DNA of 64,000 nucleotides from Marinobacterium aestuarii (lineage in GTDB: Bacteria; Pseudomonadota; Gammaproteobacteria; Pseudomonadales; Balneatricaceae), in contig NZ_CP015839.1 in the NCBI RefSeq assembly GCF_001651805.1, forward strand, positions 1,798,001 through 1,862,000, given 5' to 3'. This document shows positions 26,258-36,329 of the stretch, piece after piece. Below the pieces are notes generated by a model. The model searched no databases, was not told the DNA's origin, and saw only the letters and a list, made by a program, of their open reading frames with translations. Within the stretch, counting starts at the first letter, position 1; each line of letters starts with the position of its first letter. A program made the position numbers and the translations under genes.

Positions 26258-27436
26258 ATGGCGCACGAAAATGGATATGACTGGCAGCAGCTTGAACGTG
26301 CTGCGCAGGAGCCGGTGTGGGTCGGTACCGATGAGGCACTGGCGCAGCTGTGCGAGTACTGGCTTACGCTGCCCATGGTTGCGCTGGATACCGAGTTTCA
26401 GCGGGTGGATACCTTTTATCCGATTGCCGGGCTTATTCAGCTGGCCGACGACCATGCCTGCTACCTGATTGACCCGCTGTCTATCACGGACTTCGCGCCC
26501 TTGCTGGCGCTCTTTGTCGAGCCTTCAGTGCTCAAGGTGCTGCATGCCAGCACCGAAGATCTGGAGTTGTTCCAGCATCTGTTTGGCGTGTTACCCAGTC
26601 CGCTGTTTGATACCCAGGTGGCCGGCGGCTTTGTCGGCTGGGGCTTTACTGTCGGTCTGCAGCGTATGCTGGAGAATGTACTCGGCGTACAGGTCGGCAA
26701 GGGCGAAACGACATCGGACTGGCTGCAGCGTCCCCTGACGCAGCGCCAGGAGCAGTATGCGGCGCTGGATGTGGCCTATCTGCCGGCGATCTGTCGTCTG
26801 CAGATGGCGGAGCTTGAGCAGAGGGGCATGACGTCCTGGTTGCAGGAAGAAATGCTGGCGTTGCTGGCCAATGCGCCTGATGCCGATGTCACCGGCATTC
26901 AGTACTATCTGCGCTTTAGCCAGATGGCGGCGCTGCCGCCCTACAAGGTGGCGGCCTTGCGTGATTTGACGGCCTGGCGTGAGCAACAGTGTCGCTTGCG
27001 CAATGTGCCCCGTAATCGGGTGCTGCGCAATCAGACATTGCTCGACATTATTACCCGCTGGCCGCGCACCACGCTCGAGCTGTCCCGCGTGCCTGAGCTG
27101 AAACGGCGGATTTTGCGCGAAGATGGCGAGACCATGCTGGATTTTTTGCGCAATGCCGCCGCTGCGCCCCAGGCGCAATCGGTTGATCCGATCCCAAGGC
27201 CGCTGCCTGTGATCTGGAATACGCGTCTCAAGCGTTTGAAGCTGATGGGGCGTGAGCGTGCTGAAGCGCTGGATATGGCGCCGGAGTTGTTGTTACGCCG
27301 GCGTGATATTGAGGCGTTGATACGTACCGGCAGTGATGAGAGTGCAGATTATGCGCTACCGCCGGGGCTGCAGGGATGGCGCCAGGAAGTGATAGGCGAC
27401 GACCTGCTGGTGCAGTTGCGTCGATTTGAGCAATAG
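26258..27436 (+). CDS. rnd: Ribonuclease D
   Basis: A 392-residue DEDDy exoribonuclease that trims tRNA and other RNA 3' ends. Exo I is VALDTEFQRVDTFYP, Exo II is KVLHASTEDLELF, and Exo III is YAALDVAYLPAI, with its Tyr and Asp. HRDC domains follow (around 215-290 and a second weaker one to 370). It starts 7 bases after recR. A second RNase D-like protein without HRDC is encoded at 6.7 kb. Confidence 0.95.
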   Translation: MAHENGYDWQQLERAAQEPVWVGTDEALAQLCEYWLTLPMVALDTEFQRVDTFYPIAGLIQLADDHACYLIDPLSITDFAPLLALFVEPSVLKVLHASTEDLELFQHLFGVLPSPLFDTQVAGGFVGWGFTVGLQRMLENVLGVQVGKGETTSDWLQRPLTQRQEQYAALDVAYLPAICRLQMAELEQRGMTSWLQEEMLALLANAPDADVTGIQYYLRFSQMAALPPYKVAALRDLTAWREQQCRLRNVPRNRVLRNQTLLDIITRWPRTTLELSRVPELKRRILREDGETMLDFLRNAAAAPQAQSVDPIPRPLPVIWNTRLKRLKLMGRERAEALDMAPELLLRRRDIEALIRTGSDESADYALPPGLQGWRQEVIGDDLLVQLRRFEQ

Positions 27437-27465
27437 CGCCCGTTTGAACAGAGATGAGAGTTGAT

Positions 27466-27753
27466 ATGAAAATTTGCAGTATTTACAAAAGTTCGCGCAA
27501 GGACGAGATGTACCTCTACGTTGAAAAGCGTGAGCTGCTTACGCGAGTGCCCGAGGCGCTGATCACGATGTTTGGCACGCCGGTGCATCTGATGGATATG
27601 CCGGTCAAGCCCGGGCGCAAGCTGGCGCGTATCGATGTCGAGAAGATGCTGGCGGGCATTACGGAAAATGGTTACTACCTGCAGATGCCGCCGCCCAGGG
27701 AAGATTATATGCTCGATCTGTATCCGGATCGTCCAGAAACCGGAGTGCGTTAG
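27466..27753 (+). CDS. ycgL: YcgL domain protein
   Basis: A 95-residue YcgL-family protein: CSIYKSSRKDEMYLYVEKR, the FG(T)P block MFGTPVHLMDMPV, and GYYLQMPPPREDYML. Function is unknown. I use the ATG at 27466, which has GATGAGAG just upstream; an in-frame ATG at 27454 lies inside that ribosome-binding site. The gene abuts ycgN, as in many gammaproteobacteria where rnd-ycgL-ycgN are linked. Confidence 0.92.
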   Translation: MKICSIYKSSRKDEMYLYVEKRELLTRVPEALITMFGTPVHLMDMPVKPGRKLARIDVEKMLAGITENGYYLQMPPPREDYMLDLYPDRPETGVR

Positions 27754-28191
27754 GTGGCTCAGGAAGTATTCTGGCGTGCTAAGTCACTCGAAGAGATGAC
27801 GTCCAATGAGTGGGAGTCGCTCTGTGATGGTTGCGCGCTCTGCTGTCTGCACAAGATTGAGGATGAGGATACCCATGAGGTGTTTTACACCTCGGTCGTC
27901 TGTCATCTGCTTGATCTGGAAACGCGGCGCTGCACTCAGTATGAAAAGCGTTGTTCGCTGGTGCCGTCCTGCGTCAAGTTGCGCCCTGAAGATGTGAAAG
28001 AGTTCCACTGGCTGCCCAGAACCTGTGCCTACCGACTGGTTCACGAAGGCAAGGATCTGCCGGACTGGCATCCGCTGATCAGTGGTCGGGCCGAATCCGT
28101 GGCTGAGGCTGATGCGTCTGTGTTGAGCTGGTATGAGGTTAAGGATAACCAGATCAGTGAAGATGACTTCGTCGACTACGTTATTGAATAG
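27754..28191 (+). CDS. ycgN: YcgN / UPF0260 cysteine-cluster protein
   Basis: A 145-residue protein starting with GTG directly after the ycgL stop. The N-terminal SLCDGCALCCLHKIED and later Cys residues (VVCHLLD, RRCTQYEKRC, SCVKL, RTCAY) form the CxxCxxCC-type cluster of the YkgJ/UPF0260 families, probably a metal or Fe-S site. Its role is unknown. A terminator follows. Confidence 0.92.
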   Translation: MAQEVFWRAKSLEEMTSNEWESLCDGCALCCLHKIEDEDTHEVFYTSVVCHLLDLETRRCTQYEKRCSLVPSCVKLRPEDVKEFHWLPRTCAYRLVHEGKDLPDWHPLISGRAESVAEADASVLSWYEVKDNQISEDDFVDYVIE

Positions 28192-28231
28192 ACGTTATCG
28201 AATTGTCTGGCGGTAACTTGTTAACGGAAAG

Positions 28232-28253
28232 GGGCGCTACGGCGCTCTTTTTT
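28232..28253 (+). terminator. Intrinsic terminator after ycgN
   Basis: GGGCGC (28232-28237) pairs with GCGCTC (28242-28247, one G-U) across loop TACG, followed by six T residues. It would end the rnd-ycgL-ycgN transcript. Confidence 0.75.
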
Positions 28254-28394
28254 GTGCAGGGATGTACTTATCCTGTGGGCGCATGGATGTGCAGGAACAG
28301 GGCTTGTGGCTGATGTTCGGGATGGATATCTGGATTGTGTGGCTGAAGTCTGCGGCTGGTGTCGGAATGGGGTGAGTTGGGTTTTGGTGGGTAT

Positions 28395-28424
28395 AAAAAA
28401 GGAGCGCCGAAGCGCTCCTTTTTT
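28395..28424. terminator. Bidirectional terminator after rpsA
   Basis: AAAAAAGGAGCG (28395-28406) pairs perfectly with CGCTCCTTTTTT (28413-28424) around loop CCGAAG. On the minus strand it stands 20 bases after the rpsA stop. It can also stop plus-strand read-through. The 250 bases between ycgN and rpsA hold only these two terminators and no credible gene. Confidence 0.9.
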
Positions 28425-28444
28425 GCCAAGCGATAGAGTATCGC

Positions 28445-30124
28445 TTAGTTGTTTTTCAGCATCTGCTGTTTGATCAGCTCACCGATGGTGGTCGGACCAG
28501 CGACTTCAACTTCCTGGTTGCGCACGTGACTGATGGCTGCTTTTTCTTCAGCCTGGTCTTTGGCGCGGATAGAAAGGTTGATGGCGCGGTTGCGACGGTC
28601 AACGTTGGTGATCTTGGCTTCAACCTTGTCACCGACTTTCAGTACGGTAGTAGCGTCGTCGATGCGCTCAGCGCTCAGCTCGGATACTTTCAGTACTGCG
28701 TCGATGCCTTCAGCCAGCTCGATAACGGCAGCTTTGGCTTCAACCGACTTGACGATACCGTTGACAATGGTGCCCTTGTCATTGGCTGCCACGTATTCGC
28801 TGAACGGATCGCTTTCCAGCTGCTTGATACCCAGCGAGATGCGTTCTTTTTCAGCGTCAATGGACAGGATGACAGCTTCAACTTCTTCGCCTTTCTTGAA
28901 CTGGCGCAGGGCGGCTTCAGCATCAGCTTCCCAGGTGATGTCGGACATGTGTACCAGGCCATCGAGATCGTTGTCCAGACCTACGAAGATACCGAAGTCA
29001 GTGATGGTCTTGATGGTGCCCGAAGCGCGATCGCCAGCAGCGTGCTGCTCAGCGAAGGAAACCCATGGATTACCGGTGCACTGCTTGATACCCAGGGAGA
29101 TGCGACGACGCTCTTCGTCCACGTCCAGGATCATCACTTCGACTTCGTCGCCAATCTGCACGACTTTGGACGGGTGGATGTTCTTGTTGGTCCAGGACAT
29201 TTCGGAAACGTGTACCAGGCCTTCAACACCGTCTTCGATCGAGGCAAAGCAGCCGTAATCGGTCAGGTTGGTGATGCGTGCGGGTACTTTGCTGCCGGAC
29301 GGGTAGCGGGACTTGATAGCTTCCCACGGATCTTCGCTCAGCTGTTTCAGACCCAGCGAGATACGGCCAGTTTCCTGATCGAACTTGATGATCTTGACAG
29401 AGATCTCGTCGCCCGGGTTCAGCATTTCGCTCGGGTGAGAGATGCGCTTCCACGCCATGTCAGTGATGTGCAGCAGGCCATCAACGCCGCCCAGATCAAT
29501 GAAGGCACCGTAGTTGGTCAGGTTCTTGACGTAACCCTTGACAACCTGGCCTTCTTGCAGTGCAGCCAGCAGCTCGTCGCGTTGAGCGCTGTTGGCTTCC
29601 TGCAGGACCGCACGACGCGAAACAACGATATTGTTGCGCTTGGGGTCCAGCTTGATCAGTTTGAATTCAAGTTCCTTGCCTTCCAGGTGGTCGACATCGC
29701 GTACGGGACGCACGTCAACCAGGGAGCCCGGCAGGAAGCCCTGAATGTTGTTGATGCTGACAGTGAAGCCGCCCTTGACCTTGCCGCTGATGTAACCGGT
29801 AACAGTTTCTTCGGCTTCGAATTTGGTCTGCAGTACTTCCCAGGCTTCAGCACGTTTGGCTTTTTCACGGGACAGGCGGGTTTCACCGAAACCGTCTTCT
29901 ACCGCTTCCAGAGCGACCTTAACCGTGTCACCGATCTTGATTTCAAGTTCGTTGTTATCGTTAAGGAACTGTACGCGCGGGATAACGGCTTCGGATTTGA
30001 GACCTGCGTTAACGGTAACCCAATCGCTGTCGATGTCGACAACTTCACCCATAACGAGGGTGCCCGGAGTCATATCTACGTTTAGCAGGGATTCTTCAAA
30101 TAGTTCAGCAAAGCTTTCGCTCAT
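28445..30124 (-). CDS. rpsA: 30S ribosomal protein S1
   Basis: A 559-residue S1 with six S1/OB repeats, close to the E. coli length (557). Typical segments: [79 protein letters not shown] and [19 protein letters not shown]. It recruits mRNA to the 30S subunit. AGGACC precedes the ATG. Unlike the common cmk-rpsA-ihfB order, neither cmk nor ihfB flanks it here; it has its own terminator and a 250-base leader region. Confidence 0.97.
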   Translation of the reverse strand: MSESFAELFEESLLNVDMTPGTLVMGEVVDIDSDWVTVNAGLKSEAVIPRVQFLNDNNELEIKIGDTVKVALEAVEDGFGETRLSREKAKRAEAWEVLQTKFEAEETVTGYISGKVKGGFTVSINNIQGFLPGSLVDVRPVRDVDHLEGKELEFKLIKLDPKRNNIVVSRRAVLQEANSAQRDELLAALQEGQVVKGYVKNLTNYGAFIDLGGVDGLLHITDMAWKRISHPSEMLNPGDEISVKIIKFDQETGRISLGLKQLSEDPWEAIKSRYPSGSKVPARITNLTDYGCFASIEDGVEGLVHVSEMSWTNKNIHPSKVVQIGDEVEVMILDVDEERRRISLGIKQCTGNPWVSFAEQHAAGDRASGTIKTITDFGIFVGLDNDLDGLVHMSDITWEADAEAALRQFKKGEEVEAVILSIDAEKERISLGIKQLESDPFSEYVAANDKGTIVNGIVKSVEAKAAVIELAEGIDAVLKVSELSAERIDDATTVLKVGDKVEAKITNVDRRNRAINLSIRAKDQAEEKAAISHVRNQEVEVAGPTTIGELIKQQMLKNN

Positions 30125-30375
30125 GAATAGGTCCTATGGTAAGTCGGCAGCCCGTTATTAGAAGTAGGGCGGCGCGAGCTTTCTATACCGTCAGCTGTAT
30201 AGGTCAAATTAAACATAAAGCGGCAACAGTCTCCGTTGCTGACGGGACACCGATTTGCCGCAATAAGGGAGCCATATTGTACAGCTAATGTGCCTGTTAA
30301 GATAGCGTTCGGGTGCCTCTTGTCGGTATAATTGGTTTCAGTTTCAAACCCCAGCAGAGTGCTTACCAGGATTAC

Positions 30376-30693
30376 ATGACAAAAAACGATATAGAAGCTC
30401 AGATCGCAAAGTTGCAAGAGCTAGAAGCCAGCATTACCGAAAGCAAGCGCGAGCGCATTGAAGAACTTGCCAGCGAGCGTTCCCGCAAGTCCGAAGAATT
30501 TGCCGCAGAGTTGCGCGAAAAAGCGCGCCTCAAGCAGGAGCGCGAGCAGCAGCGCCAGGAAGACCTTGCCCGTATTCAGGAAGAGCAGAAAGCCGAAGCT
30601 GCGCGCAAGCGTGAAGCCAAGGAAGCTGCCAAGCGTGAGCGTGAAGAAGCTAAGCGTGCTGAAGCGCGTGCGCGTCTGGCGAAGAAAGGCTGA
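30376..30693 (+). CDS. Highly charged coiled-coil protein, unknown
   Basis: A 105-residue, almost entirely helical protein rich in Lys, Glu, Arg and Ala (for example AEAARKREAKEAAKREREEA). I do not recognise a named family. The ATG at 30376 has AGG upstream; a longer GTG-initiated form (30313) is less likely. It is divergent from rpsA and converges on the next gene with only 10 bases between stops. Confidence 0.65.
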   Translation: MTKNDIEAQIAKLQELEASITESKRERIEELASERSRKSEEFAAELREKARLKQEREQQRQEDLARIQEEQKAEAARKREAKEAAKREREEAKRAEARARLAKKG

Positions 30694-30703
30694 ACCGGCT
30701 CGT

Positions 30704-31453
30704 CTAAAGTAGAGTGTCGAGTGACTGGCGTAGCGCCAGTTGGCACGGCTTGATGACCGCTAAAAAATCCTGGCGCAGTGCTGTCGAAAGCAGGGACGTA
30801 TCCTTTGTCCTCAGATACTGTGCCAGCATGCGTTCTTCCAGGGCGTTATTGGCGGCAACCTCGACGGCATCCCCGGTACAGAAGGCGTAGCCCGGCAAAT
30901 AATCGTTAATGATGCGATCATGCTCAGCCTGATCCAGCATTAGTCTGTTTTGTTGCGCAAAGCGTCGGTATTCCTGTGCAGATGCAATCGCCATGATGTC
31001 TATCTGCAGGTCGGAGAAGCGATCTGCGTCGGGCAGTCTTCTTAGGTATGATTTCAGGTCGCTTTCGATCTGGATGATTTTCTGGTCGAAATTTTTTGGT
31101 GCGAAATACTCGTTGAGTTGCCTGTATTCCTGCAGCGACTTGACCTGTTCCTGCGCAGCGTCCAGCTGTGTCTGCAAGGTCTGATTAGCCTGCGTCAGCT
31201 TTTCCTTTTCTTCCGTCAGGTTGTAGATCAGCTGCTGTACCGGTGTGGCTGCAGCGCTTTGCATGCGTGCCTTGAGCTGTGAGCTGCTCGGAGCCTGGCC
31301 TGTGCTGGTATAGCCGAGCTGCTCGAGTTCTAGCTGTGTGGCCGCATGCTGTGACTGGATCTTGCGGTAGGTGAAATAGCCTCCGGTCGCCAGTGCTGCG
31401 ATCAGCACTGACGCGCCTGTCAGAATCAGTATCTGGCGGCTGGGTTTGACCAT
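30704..31453 (-). CDS. Membrane-anchored coiled-coil protein of unknown function
   Basis: A 249-residue protein with a single N-terminal membrane helix (about 8-28), a coiled coil (about 70-110: EEKEKLTQANQTLQTQLDAA) and a helical C-terminal domain with two Cys (CTGDAVEV, KPCQLAL) that could pair in the periplasm. No named family was recognised. It starts 9 bases after prc ends, so it is probably co-transcribed with that periplasmic protease and may act with it. Confidence 0.7.
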   Translation of the reverse strand: MVKPSRQILILTGASVLIAALATGGYFTYRKIQSQHAATQLELEQLGYTSTGQAPSSSQLKARMQSAAATPVQQLIYNLTEEKEKLTQANQTLQTQLDAAQEQVKSLQEYRQLNEYFAPKNFDQKIIQIESDLKSYLRRLPDADRFSDLQIDIMAIASAQEYRRFAQQNRLMLDQAEHDRIINDYLPGYAFCTGDAVEVAANNALEERMLAQYLRTKDTSLLSTALRQDFLAVIKPCQLALRQSLDTLL

Positions 31454-31462
31454 GACAGGGTC

Positions 31463-33547
31463 TTATTCCTTGGCGGCGGCCGTATAGCGGAACGTCAGAT
31501 CTACCATGTCCAGCAGGATGCGGCCGGTTTCTTCCAGCTGTGCTATGGATTCTGAGCTGATGGGGCGTCCCTGCTCATCTTTTTTCAGTTCATCTTCAAG
31601 TTCCGCCAGCGCCGTCAGTGGCGGCTGCTGCTTGAGGGCGCGGCGCCGGTTCTGGGCGTCGAGCTGCCACTGTTCGGCTTCGTCGCGTTCCTTGCGCAGC
31701 GCGGTTTCGTTTAGCGGAATGGTTTTGTCCTTGGCGGCTTCTGTCAGGTGTTCAACCTGTTCGCGCATGAAAATGAAGTCCGGATCTGCCTCGGCCCGCT
31801 TCAGGTGGCGTTGGTTGAGTTCATCCAGGAAGTTGTCGACGCCGATAAACTTGCCATGGCGCACTTCCCGTACCTGGTCCCAGGGGAGGGCGCCTTCGAG
31901 TGCGCTTTCACCGATATCCATCTCGTTATACAGGCTGGGCAGCTTTATGTCGGGCACGACACCCTTGTGCTGGGTACTGTCGCCTGAGATGCGGTAGAAC
32001 TTGGCGTGCGTCATTTTGAGCTGACCGTGACGCAGGGCGTGCAGCGACTGTACTGTGCCCTTGCCGAAAGTCTGGCTGCCGACAACCGCGCCGCGGCGAT
32101 AGTCCTGAATGGCGCCGGCGAAAATTTCCGATGCTGAGGCGCTGAGGCGGTTCACCAGTACGGCCAACGGGCCGTTGTAGGCTACATCGGCATCATAATC
32201 GCCGAGGATGTCGATGCGGCCATTGGGGTCGCGAATCTGCACGGTGGGGCCGCGGCTGATAAAGAGCCCGACCAGTTCGTTGGCTTCGCGCAGCGAGCCG
32301 CCACCGTTATCCCGCAGGTCGATTACCAGCCCCTGAATGCCTTCCTCGGTTAGCTCCTTGATGAGCTTCTCGACATCCCGGGTGGTGCTTTTGTAATTGG
32401 GATCGCCGCTTTGCAATGCGGCAAAATCAATATAGAAGGCTGGGATTTCGATCACGCCCAGGCGATAGTTCTGGCCCTGGTAGTCGAGTTCCATGATGCG
32501 TTTATGGGCGGCCTGTTCTTCAAGTTTGACCTTGCTGCGCACGATGCGCACTTCCTTGCGTTTCTGACGGTCGTTGCTGCCGGCGGGGTCGACCTGCAGG
32601 CGCACAACAGTATCGGCCGGGCCGCGAATTTTGCTGACGACGTCATCCAGGCGCCAGCCGACGATATCGACCATGTCGCCATCATCGCCCTGGGCCACGG
32701 CCACGATGGTATCGGAGGCTTTCAGCTGACCGGTCTTGTCGGCAGGTCCCGCCGGCACCAGACGGACGATCTTGGTGAACTCGTCATCGCTTTGCAGTAC
32801 GGCACCGATGCCTTCCAGTGACAGGCTCATGTTGATCTGAAAGTTTTCCGAGTTGCGCGGCGAGAAATACTGGGTGTGCGGGTCGTAACCCTTGGATACG
32901 GCATTGATGTAGGTCTGGAAGACGTCTTCGCTTTTCATCTGCTCGGCGCGGTGCAGCTGGTAGCGGTAACGCTTGAGCAGGGTTTCGGTGGTGTCGGCCA
33001 GATTCTTGTCCGCCAGTTTCAGGCTAAGGGCGGCATTTTTGAGGCGTTTGCGCCACAGCTTGTCCATTTCTTCCTGGGTCTGGATCCAGGAGGCGCTGGT
33101 GCGGTCTATATCAAGAGTTTCATCCAGGTCGAACTGCACGTCTTCCAGGCCGCCTTCCAGTTCGGCGATCATGAAGGTCAGTCGTTCATGCATGCGCTGC
33201 TGGTAGCGGTTGAAAATGCCATAGGCATCCTTGAGTTCGCCGGCCTGAATGCTGTCATCCAGGGTGGTGCTCAGGGGGTTGAATTCGGCAATATCGCTGG
33301 CGTAAAAATAGCTTTTGCTGGGGTCGAGGTCTTCGAGGTACTGACCCAGCAGCTGGCCAGAGAAGCTATCGTCTATGGTGACCTTGTTGTAATGTTCCCG
33401 CGTCAGGGAGTCGAGAATATCGAGCGTGGTTTGCCGATGAATCGGCTCGGGCGCGAGTGCTTCGGGGGCGGTGGTGCTGGCGCTCGCGCTTTGAAGCAGA
33501 AATGACAGCGCGAGGGTTGGAAGCAGAAAAAGAGTTCGATTGAGCAT
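31463..33547 (-). CDS. prc: Tail-specific (C-terminal processing) protease Prc
   Basis: A 694-residue periplasmic S41 protease. The signal peptide ends near SASAS (residue 24). An N-terminal helical domain is followed by the PDZ domain (about 240-330) and a catalytic core with LRDNGGGSLREA and the Ser/Lys dyad inferred as Ser471 (in SASASEIFAG) and Lys496 (TFGKGTVQ), by alignment to E. coli Ser452/Lys477. A DUF3340 C-terminal part follows. In E. coli it trims PBP3 and degrades MepS with NlpI. Confidence 0.95.
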   Translation of the reverse strand: MLNRTLFLLPTLALSFLLQSASASTTAPEALAPEPIHRQTTLDILDSLTREHYNKVTIDDSFSGQLLGQYLEDLDPSKSYFYASDIAEFNPLSTTLDDSIQAGELKDAYGIFNRYQQRMHERLTFMIAELEGGLEDVQFDLDETLDIDRTSASWIQTQEEMDKLWRKRLKNAALSLKLADKNLADTTETLLKRYRYQLHRAEQMKSEDVFQTYINAVSKGYDPHTQYFSPRNSENFQINMSLSLEGIGAVLQSDDEFTKIVRLVPAGPADKTGQLKASDTIVAVAQGDDGDMVDIVGWRLDDVVSKIRGPADTVVRLQVDPAGSNDRQKRKEVRIVRSKVKLEEQAAHKRIMELDYQGQNYRLGVIEIPAFYIDFAALQSGDPNYKSTTRDVEKLIKELTEEGIQGLVIDLRDNGGGSLREANELVGLFISRGPTVQIRDPNGRIDILGDYDADVAYNGPLAVLVNRLSASASEIFAGAIQDYRRGAVVGSQTFGKGTVQSLHALRHGQLKMTHAKFYRISGDSTQHKGVVPDIKLPSLYNEMDIGESALEGALPWDQVREVRHGKFIGVDNFLDELNQRHLKRAEADPDFIFMREQVEHLTEAAKDKTIPLNETALRKERDEAEQWQLDAQNRRRALKQQPPLTALAELEDELKKDEQGRPISSESIAQLEETGRILLDMVDLTFRYTAAAKE

Positions 33548-33698
33548 ATCGGTTCGGTGCGTCCCAGTAGGCCAGGTAGTTGAACCTTCAGACAGGCTAA
33601 TTGCCTGGCAAGTTCAACCAGTACAGGTAACAGAGTGTAGTCATCGCGTGTCCTAATGTAAAATCAAGCGTTTACGGCGCTAGCAGGGTGAGTTTCAG

Positions 33699-34217
33699 AT
33701 GCAAAAGAGAGCAGTAAGGTTGGCGCTTTGGGTCCTGATGGGCGCTGTGCTGGTGGGGTGTGGCGATGACTCGGATGAAGCGGCGTTTCGCGCAGAGTTG
33801 GTCGACAAGGCGCGCAATGATGACAATCAGCGTGCCGGTCAGTCATTTCTGGCGAGCAACGCTCAGGTTGAGGGTGTTGTGACCTTGCCCTCGGGCTTGC
33901 AGTATCGCGTACTGGTGCCAGGCTCCGGTGCCATGCCGGGTGCCAGCAGTACGGTACAGGTCAATTATGAAGGCATGCTCATCGATGGCACTGTGTTTGA
34001 CAGCTCCTATGCCAGGGGTGAACCGGTAAGTTTCCCGCTGAACCGGGTTATACCGGGCTGGACCGAGGGGTTGCAGCTGATGCGCGAGGGTGCGCAGTGG
34101 ATGCTTTATTTGCCGTCTGAACTGGCGTACGGCATGTCGAGCCCGACGCCGAGCATAGCGCCGAATTCGGCGTTGGTATTCAAGGTCGAGCTGCTTGCGG
34201 TTGAGTCGTCGCAGTAG
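33699..34217 (+). CDS. FKBP-type peptidyl-prolyl isomerase, lipoprotein
   Basis: A 172-residue protein with lipobox LVGC (Cys21), a short linker and one FKBP domain: [53 protein letters not shown], and ELAYG. It should catalyse proline isomerisation in the periplasm, like FklB/FkpA-type enzymes but without a long dimerisation arm. It diverges from prc; the 151 bases between them hold both promoters. apeB follows by 29 bases. Confidence 0.93.
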   Translation: MQKRAVRLALWVLMGAVLVGCGDDSDEAAFRAELVDKARNDDNQRAGQSFLASNAQVEGVVTLPSGLQYRVLVPGSGAMPGASSTVQVNYEGMLIDGTVFDSSYARGEPVSFPLNRVIPGWTEGLQLMREGAQWMLYLPSELAYGMSSPTPSIAPNSALVFKVELLAVESSQ

Positions 34218-34246
34218 TCGTAATCGCATTAAGCAAGGGTGGAAGG

Positions 34247-35536
34247 ATGCAGCAATTTAATCAGCAGCTGATGGATTTTCTGGGCGCCTCGCGCACGCCT
34301 TATCATGCGGTGGCGCAAATGGTTGAGCGTCTTGAGCAGGCGGGCTTCGTGGGCCTGCAGGAGCGGGATGCCTGGCGTTTCGAGTCGGGTGGGCGTTATT
34401 TTACCACCCGCAATGGCTCATCCATTATTGCCTGGGTGATGCCAAAGGCGGGCAGGCTGGAGGAGTCGGGTCTGCGCATGGTAGGAGCGCATACGGATTC
34501 TCCCTGCCTGAAGGTGAAGCCTGCGCCTGAGTTGCACCGCAATGGTTACCTGCAGCTGGGTGTCGAGGTCTATGGCGGCGCTCTGCTGAATCCCTGGTTT
34601 GACCGCGATCTGTCGATTGCAGGACGGGTCAGTTACCGTCGGACTGACGGAGCCCTGGAGCAGATGTTGCTGGATTTTGAGCGTCCGGTTGCCGTGATAC
34701 CCAGCCTGGCCATTCATCTGGACAGGGAGGTGCATACCGCTCGCACCATTAATGCGCAGACCTACCTGCCTGTGATACTGGGGCAGGCGGGCGAGAAGCT
34801 GGATTTCAGGGCGCTGCTCAAGCATGAACTGGAGGCGCAGGGGGTATCCGGGATTGATCAGGTGCTGGATTATGACCTGTCACTCTATGATACCCAGGCG
34901 CCGGCCTTGCTGGGGCTTGAGTCCGAATTTCTGTTGTCGGCGCGGCTCGACAACCTGCTGAGCTGTTTTATCGGTCTGGATGCCTTGCTGGGCAGTAACA
35001 CCGATCAGGGCGCTTTGCTGGTGTGCAATGACCATGAGGAGGTCGGCAGCATGAGCGCGGCGGGTGCGCAGGGCCCCATGCTGGCTCATGTGCTTGAGCG
35101 CCTGTTGCCAGAGCCTGAGGCGCGGCAACGGATGCTGGCCCGCTCCATGCTGATTTCTGCGGATAATGCCCACGGTGTGCACCCCAACTTTGCCGACCGT
35201 CACGATGGTAATCACGGGCCCTTGCTTAATGCGGGTCCGGTCATCAAGGTGAATGCCAACCAGCGTTATGCGACGACGAACGAGACAAGTTCGATATTCC
35301 GTGATCTGGCGGCACAGGAAGAGGTCCCGGTGCAGTCCTTTGTGGTGCGTACCGACATGGCCTGCGGCAGTACTATTGGTCCAATTACCGCGGCTGAAAT
35401 TGGTGTTCGGGCGCTGGATATCGGTGTGCCCCAGTTTGCCATGCACTCGATTCGGGAAATGGCGGGTGCAAGGGACTCCTGGAATCTGTCGCGGGTGCTG
35501 CGCCGCTTCTATGTGCAGACGTCGCTGGGTGGCTAA
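34247..35536 (+). CDS. apeB: M18 family aminopeptidase
   Basis: A 429-residue zinc aminopeptidase related to aspartyl aminopeptidase. Metal-ligand regions visible: [42 protein letters not shown] (catalytic Glu-Glu), and MHSIREMAG. Length is normal for bacterial ApeB (about 430). It is cytoplasmic, with no signal peptide. Confidence 0.95.
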   Translation: MQQFNQQLMDFLGASRTPYHAVAQMVERLEQAGFVGLQERDAWRFESGGRYFTTRNGSSIIAWVMPKAGRLEESGLRMVGAHTDSPCLKVKPAPELHRNGYLQLGVEVYGGALLNPWFDRDLSIAGRVSYRRTDGALEQMLLDFERPVAVIPSLAIHLDREVHTARTINAQTYLPVILGQAGEKLDFRALLKHELEAQGVSGIDQVLDYDLSLYDTQAPALLGLESEFLLSARLDNLLSCFIGLDALLGSNTDQGALLVCNDHEEVGSMSAAGAQGPMLAHVLERLLPEPEARQRMLARSMLISADNAHGVHPNFADRHDGNHGPLLNAGPVIKVNANQRYATTNETSSIFRDLAAQEEVPVQSFVVRTDMACGSTIGPITAAEIGVRALDIGVPQFAMHSIREMAGARDSWNLSRVLRRFYVQTSLGG

Positions 35537-35846
35537 TGCAATAATGCTGGTGTGTTGTCAGGCTGGTTTTATGTCTGGCAATATCGCCGCTTTCTGCGAT
35601 AGCGCATGGGGCACTGAGAGGGTTCGGTTTAGGAGTGGTGGACGGATTTAAATGGTGTGGTGTTGCGAGGTGTTGGTGTAGAGGGCTTGCTTGCGGTGCG
35701 GGTGATTATGAGAGTCTGCACAAATAGCAGGTTCTAGATCAGAGGTGTTCGGGGTCCAGACGACTGGCTCGAAAGTATCGCGTTTTCATGCAGCGCGCCC
35801 CGATACTTCTGTTTTCGGGCTTTGCTGCATGATGGCTGACATCGGA
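35537..35846. other. 310-base gap between apeB and a small minus-strand gene
   Basis: No credible gene is seen. AAGTATCG near 35774 and CGATACTT near 35806 form an 8-bp inverted repeat with a 20-base spacer. It could be a weak terminator, but there is no clear T-tract. Confidence 0.4.
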
Positions 35847-36071
35847 TTATCGTCCGAGCAGGGATTCGAGGTTCTGGGTGCGCTTGAACTTGAACAGGTT
35901 CAGTGCGGCAACGAAGGCGGCCTTGATCTTCTGCTTGGTTTCTTCACGGCTCTTGAGGGCGCGGGCGGCTTCGAATTCACGGGCCATGCGCATGAAGTAT
36001 TCCTGTTCGCTTTCGCGACGGTTCTTGTTCTGGCTGGTGGAGAAGTCGAACGGGTAGTATTGAACCTGCAT
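35847..36071 (-). CDS. Small hypothetical protein, 74 aa
   Basis: A basic, helical protein (MQVQYYPFDFSTSQNKNRR start; AREFEAARALKSREETKQKI middle) with no family I recognise. It has a clean ATG with AGGACAC just upstream (minus strand) and a composition like neighbouring genes, so I judge it real. It is flanked by non-coding stretches on both sides. Confidence 0.6.
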   Translation of the reverse strand: MQVQYYPFDFSTSQNKNRRESEQEYFMRMAREFEAARALKSREETKQKIKAAFVAALNLFKFKRTQNLESLLGR

Positions 36072-36329
36072 GGTAGTGTCCTCTATATAGTGTGCACCCT
36101 GGTGGTGCCTGATCTGTCTGTGCGCACTGTTTTGGCGCGCATCTGCTTAGGCGTGCAGATTATCCAGAGTGGGTCTCGGCGGCAAACGATGCTTTCTCAG
36201 CTTATTGGTGAAATATTCTATTCAATTCGTGTTGTGTCAGACGTCGGGTTGTTTCCGGAGCTACGTCGATTGTGCGGTAATGCTTGCTCAGGATCTTTTT
36301 GTGCTCAATTTTTGTGCTGAGGGTATTTC

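Noticed and set aside
28252-28473. Possible small gene between ycgN and rpsA
   Set aside because: It spans two terminators and has no ribosome-binding site.
28526-30085. 519-codon plus-strand ORF opposite rpsA
   Set aside because: It is the antisense shadow of rpsA, whose S1 repeats are unmistakable; long antisense ORFs are common in GC-rich genes.
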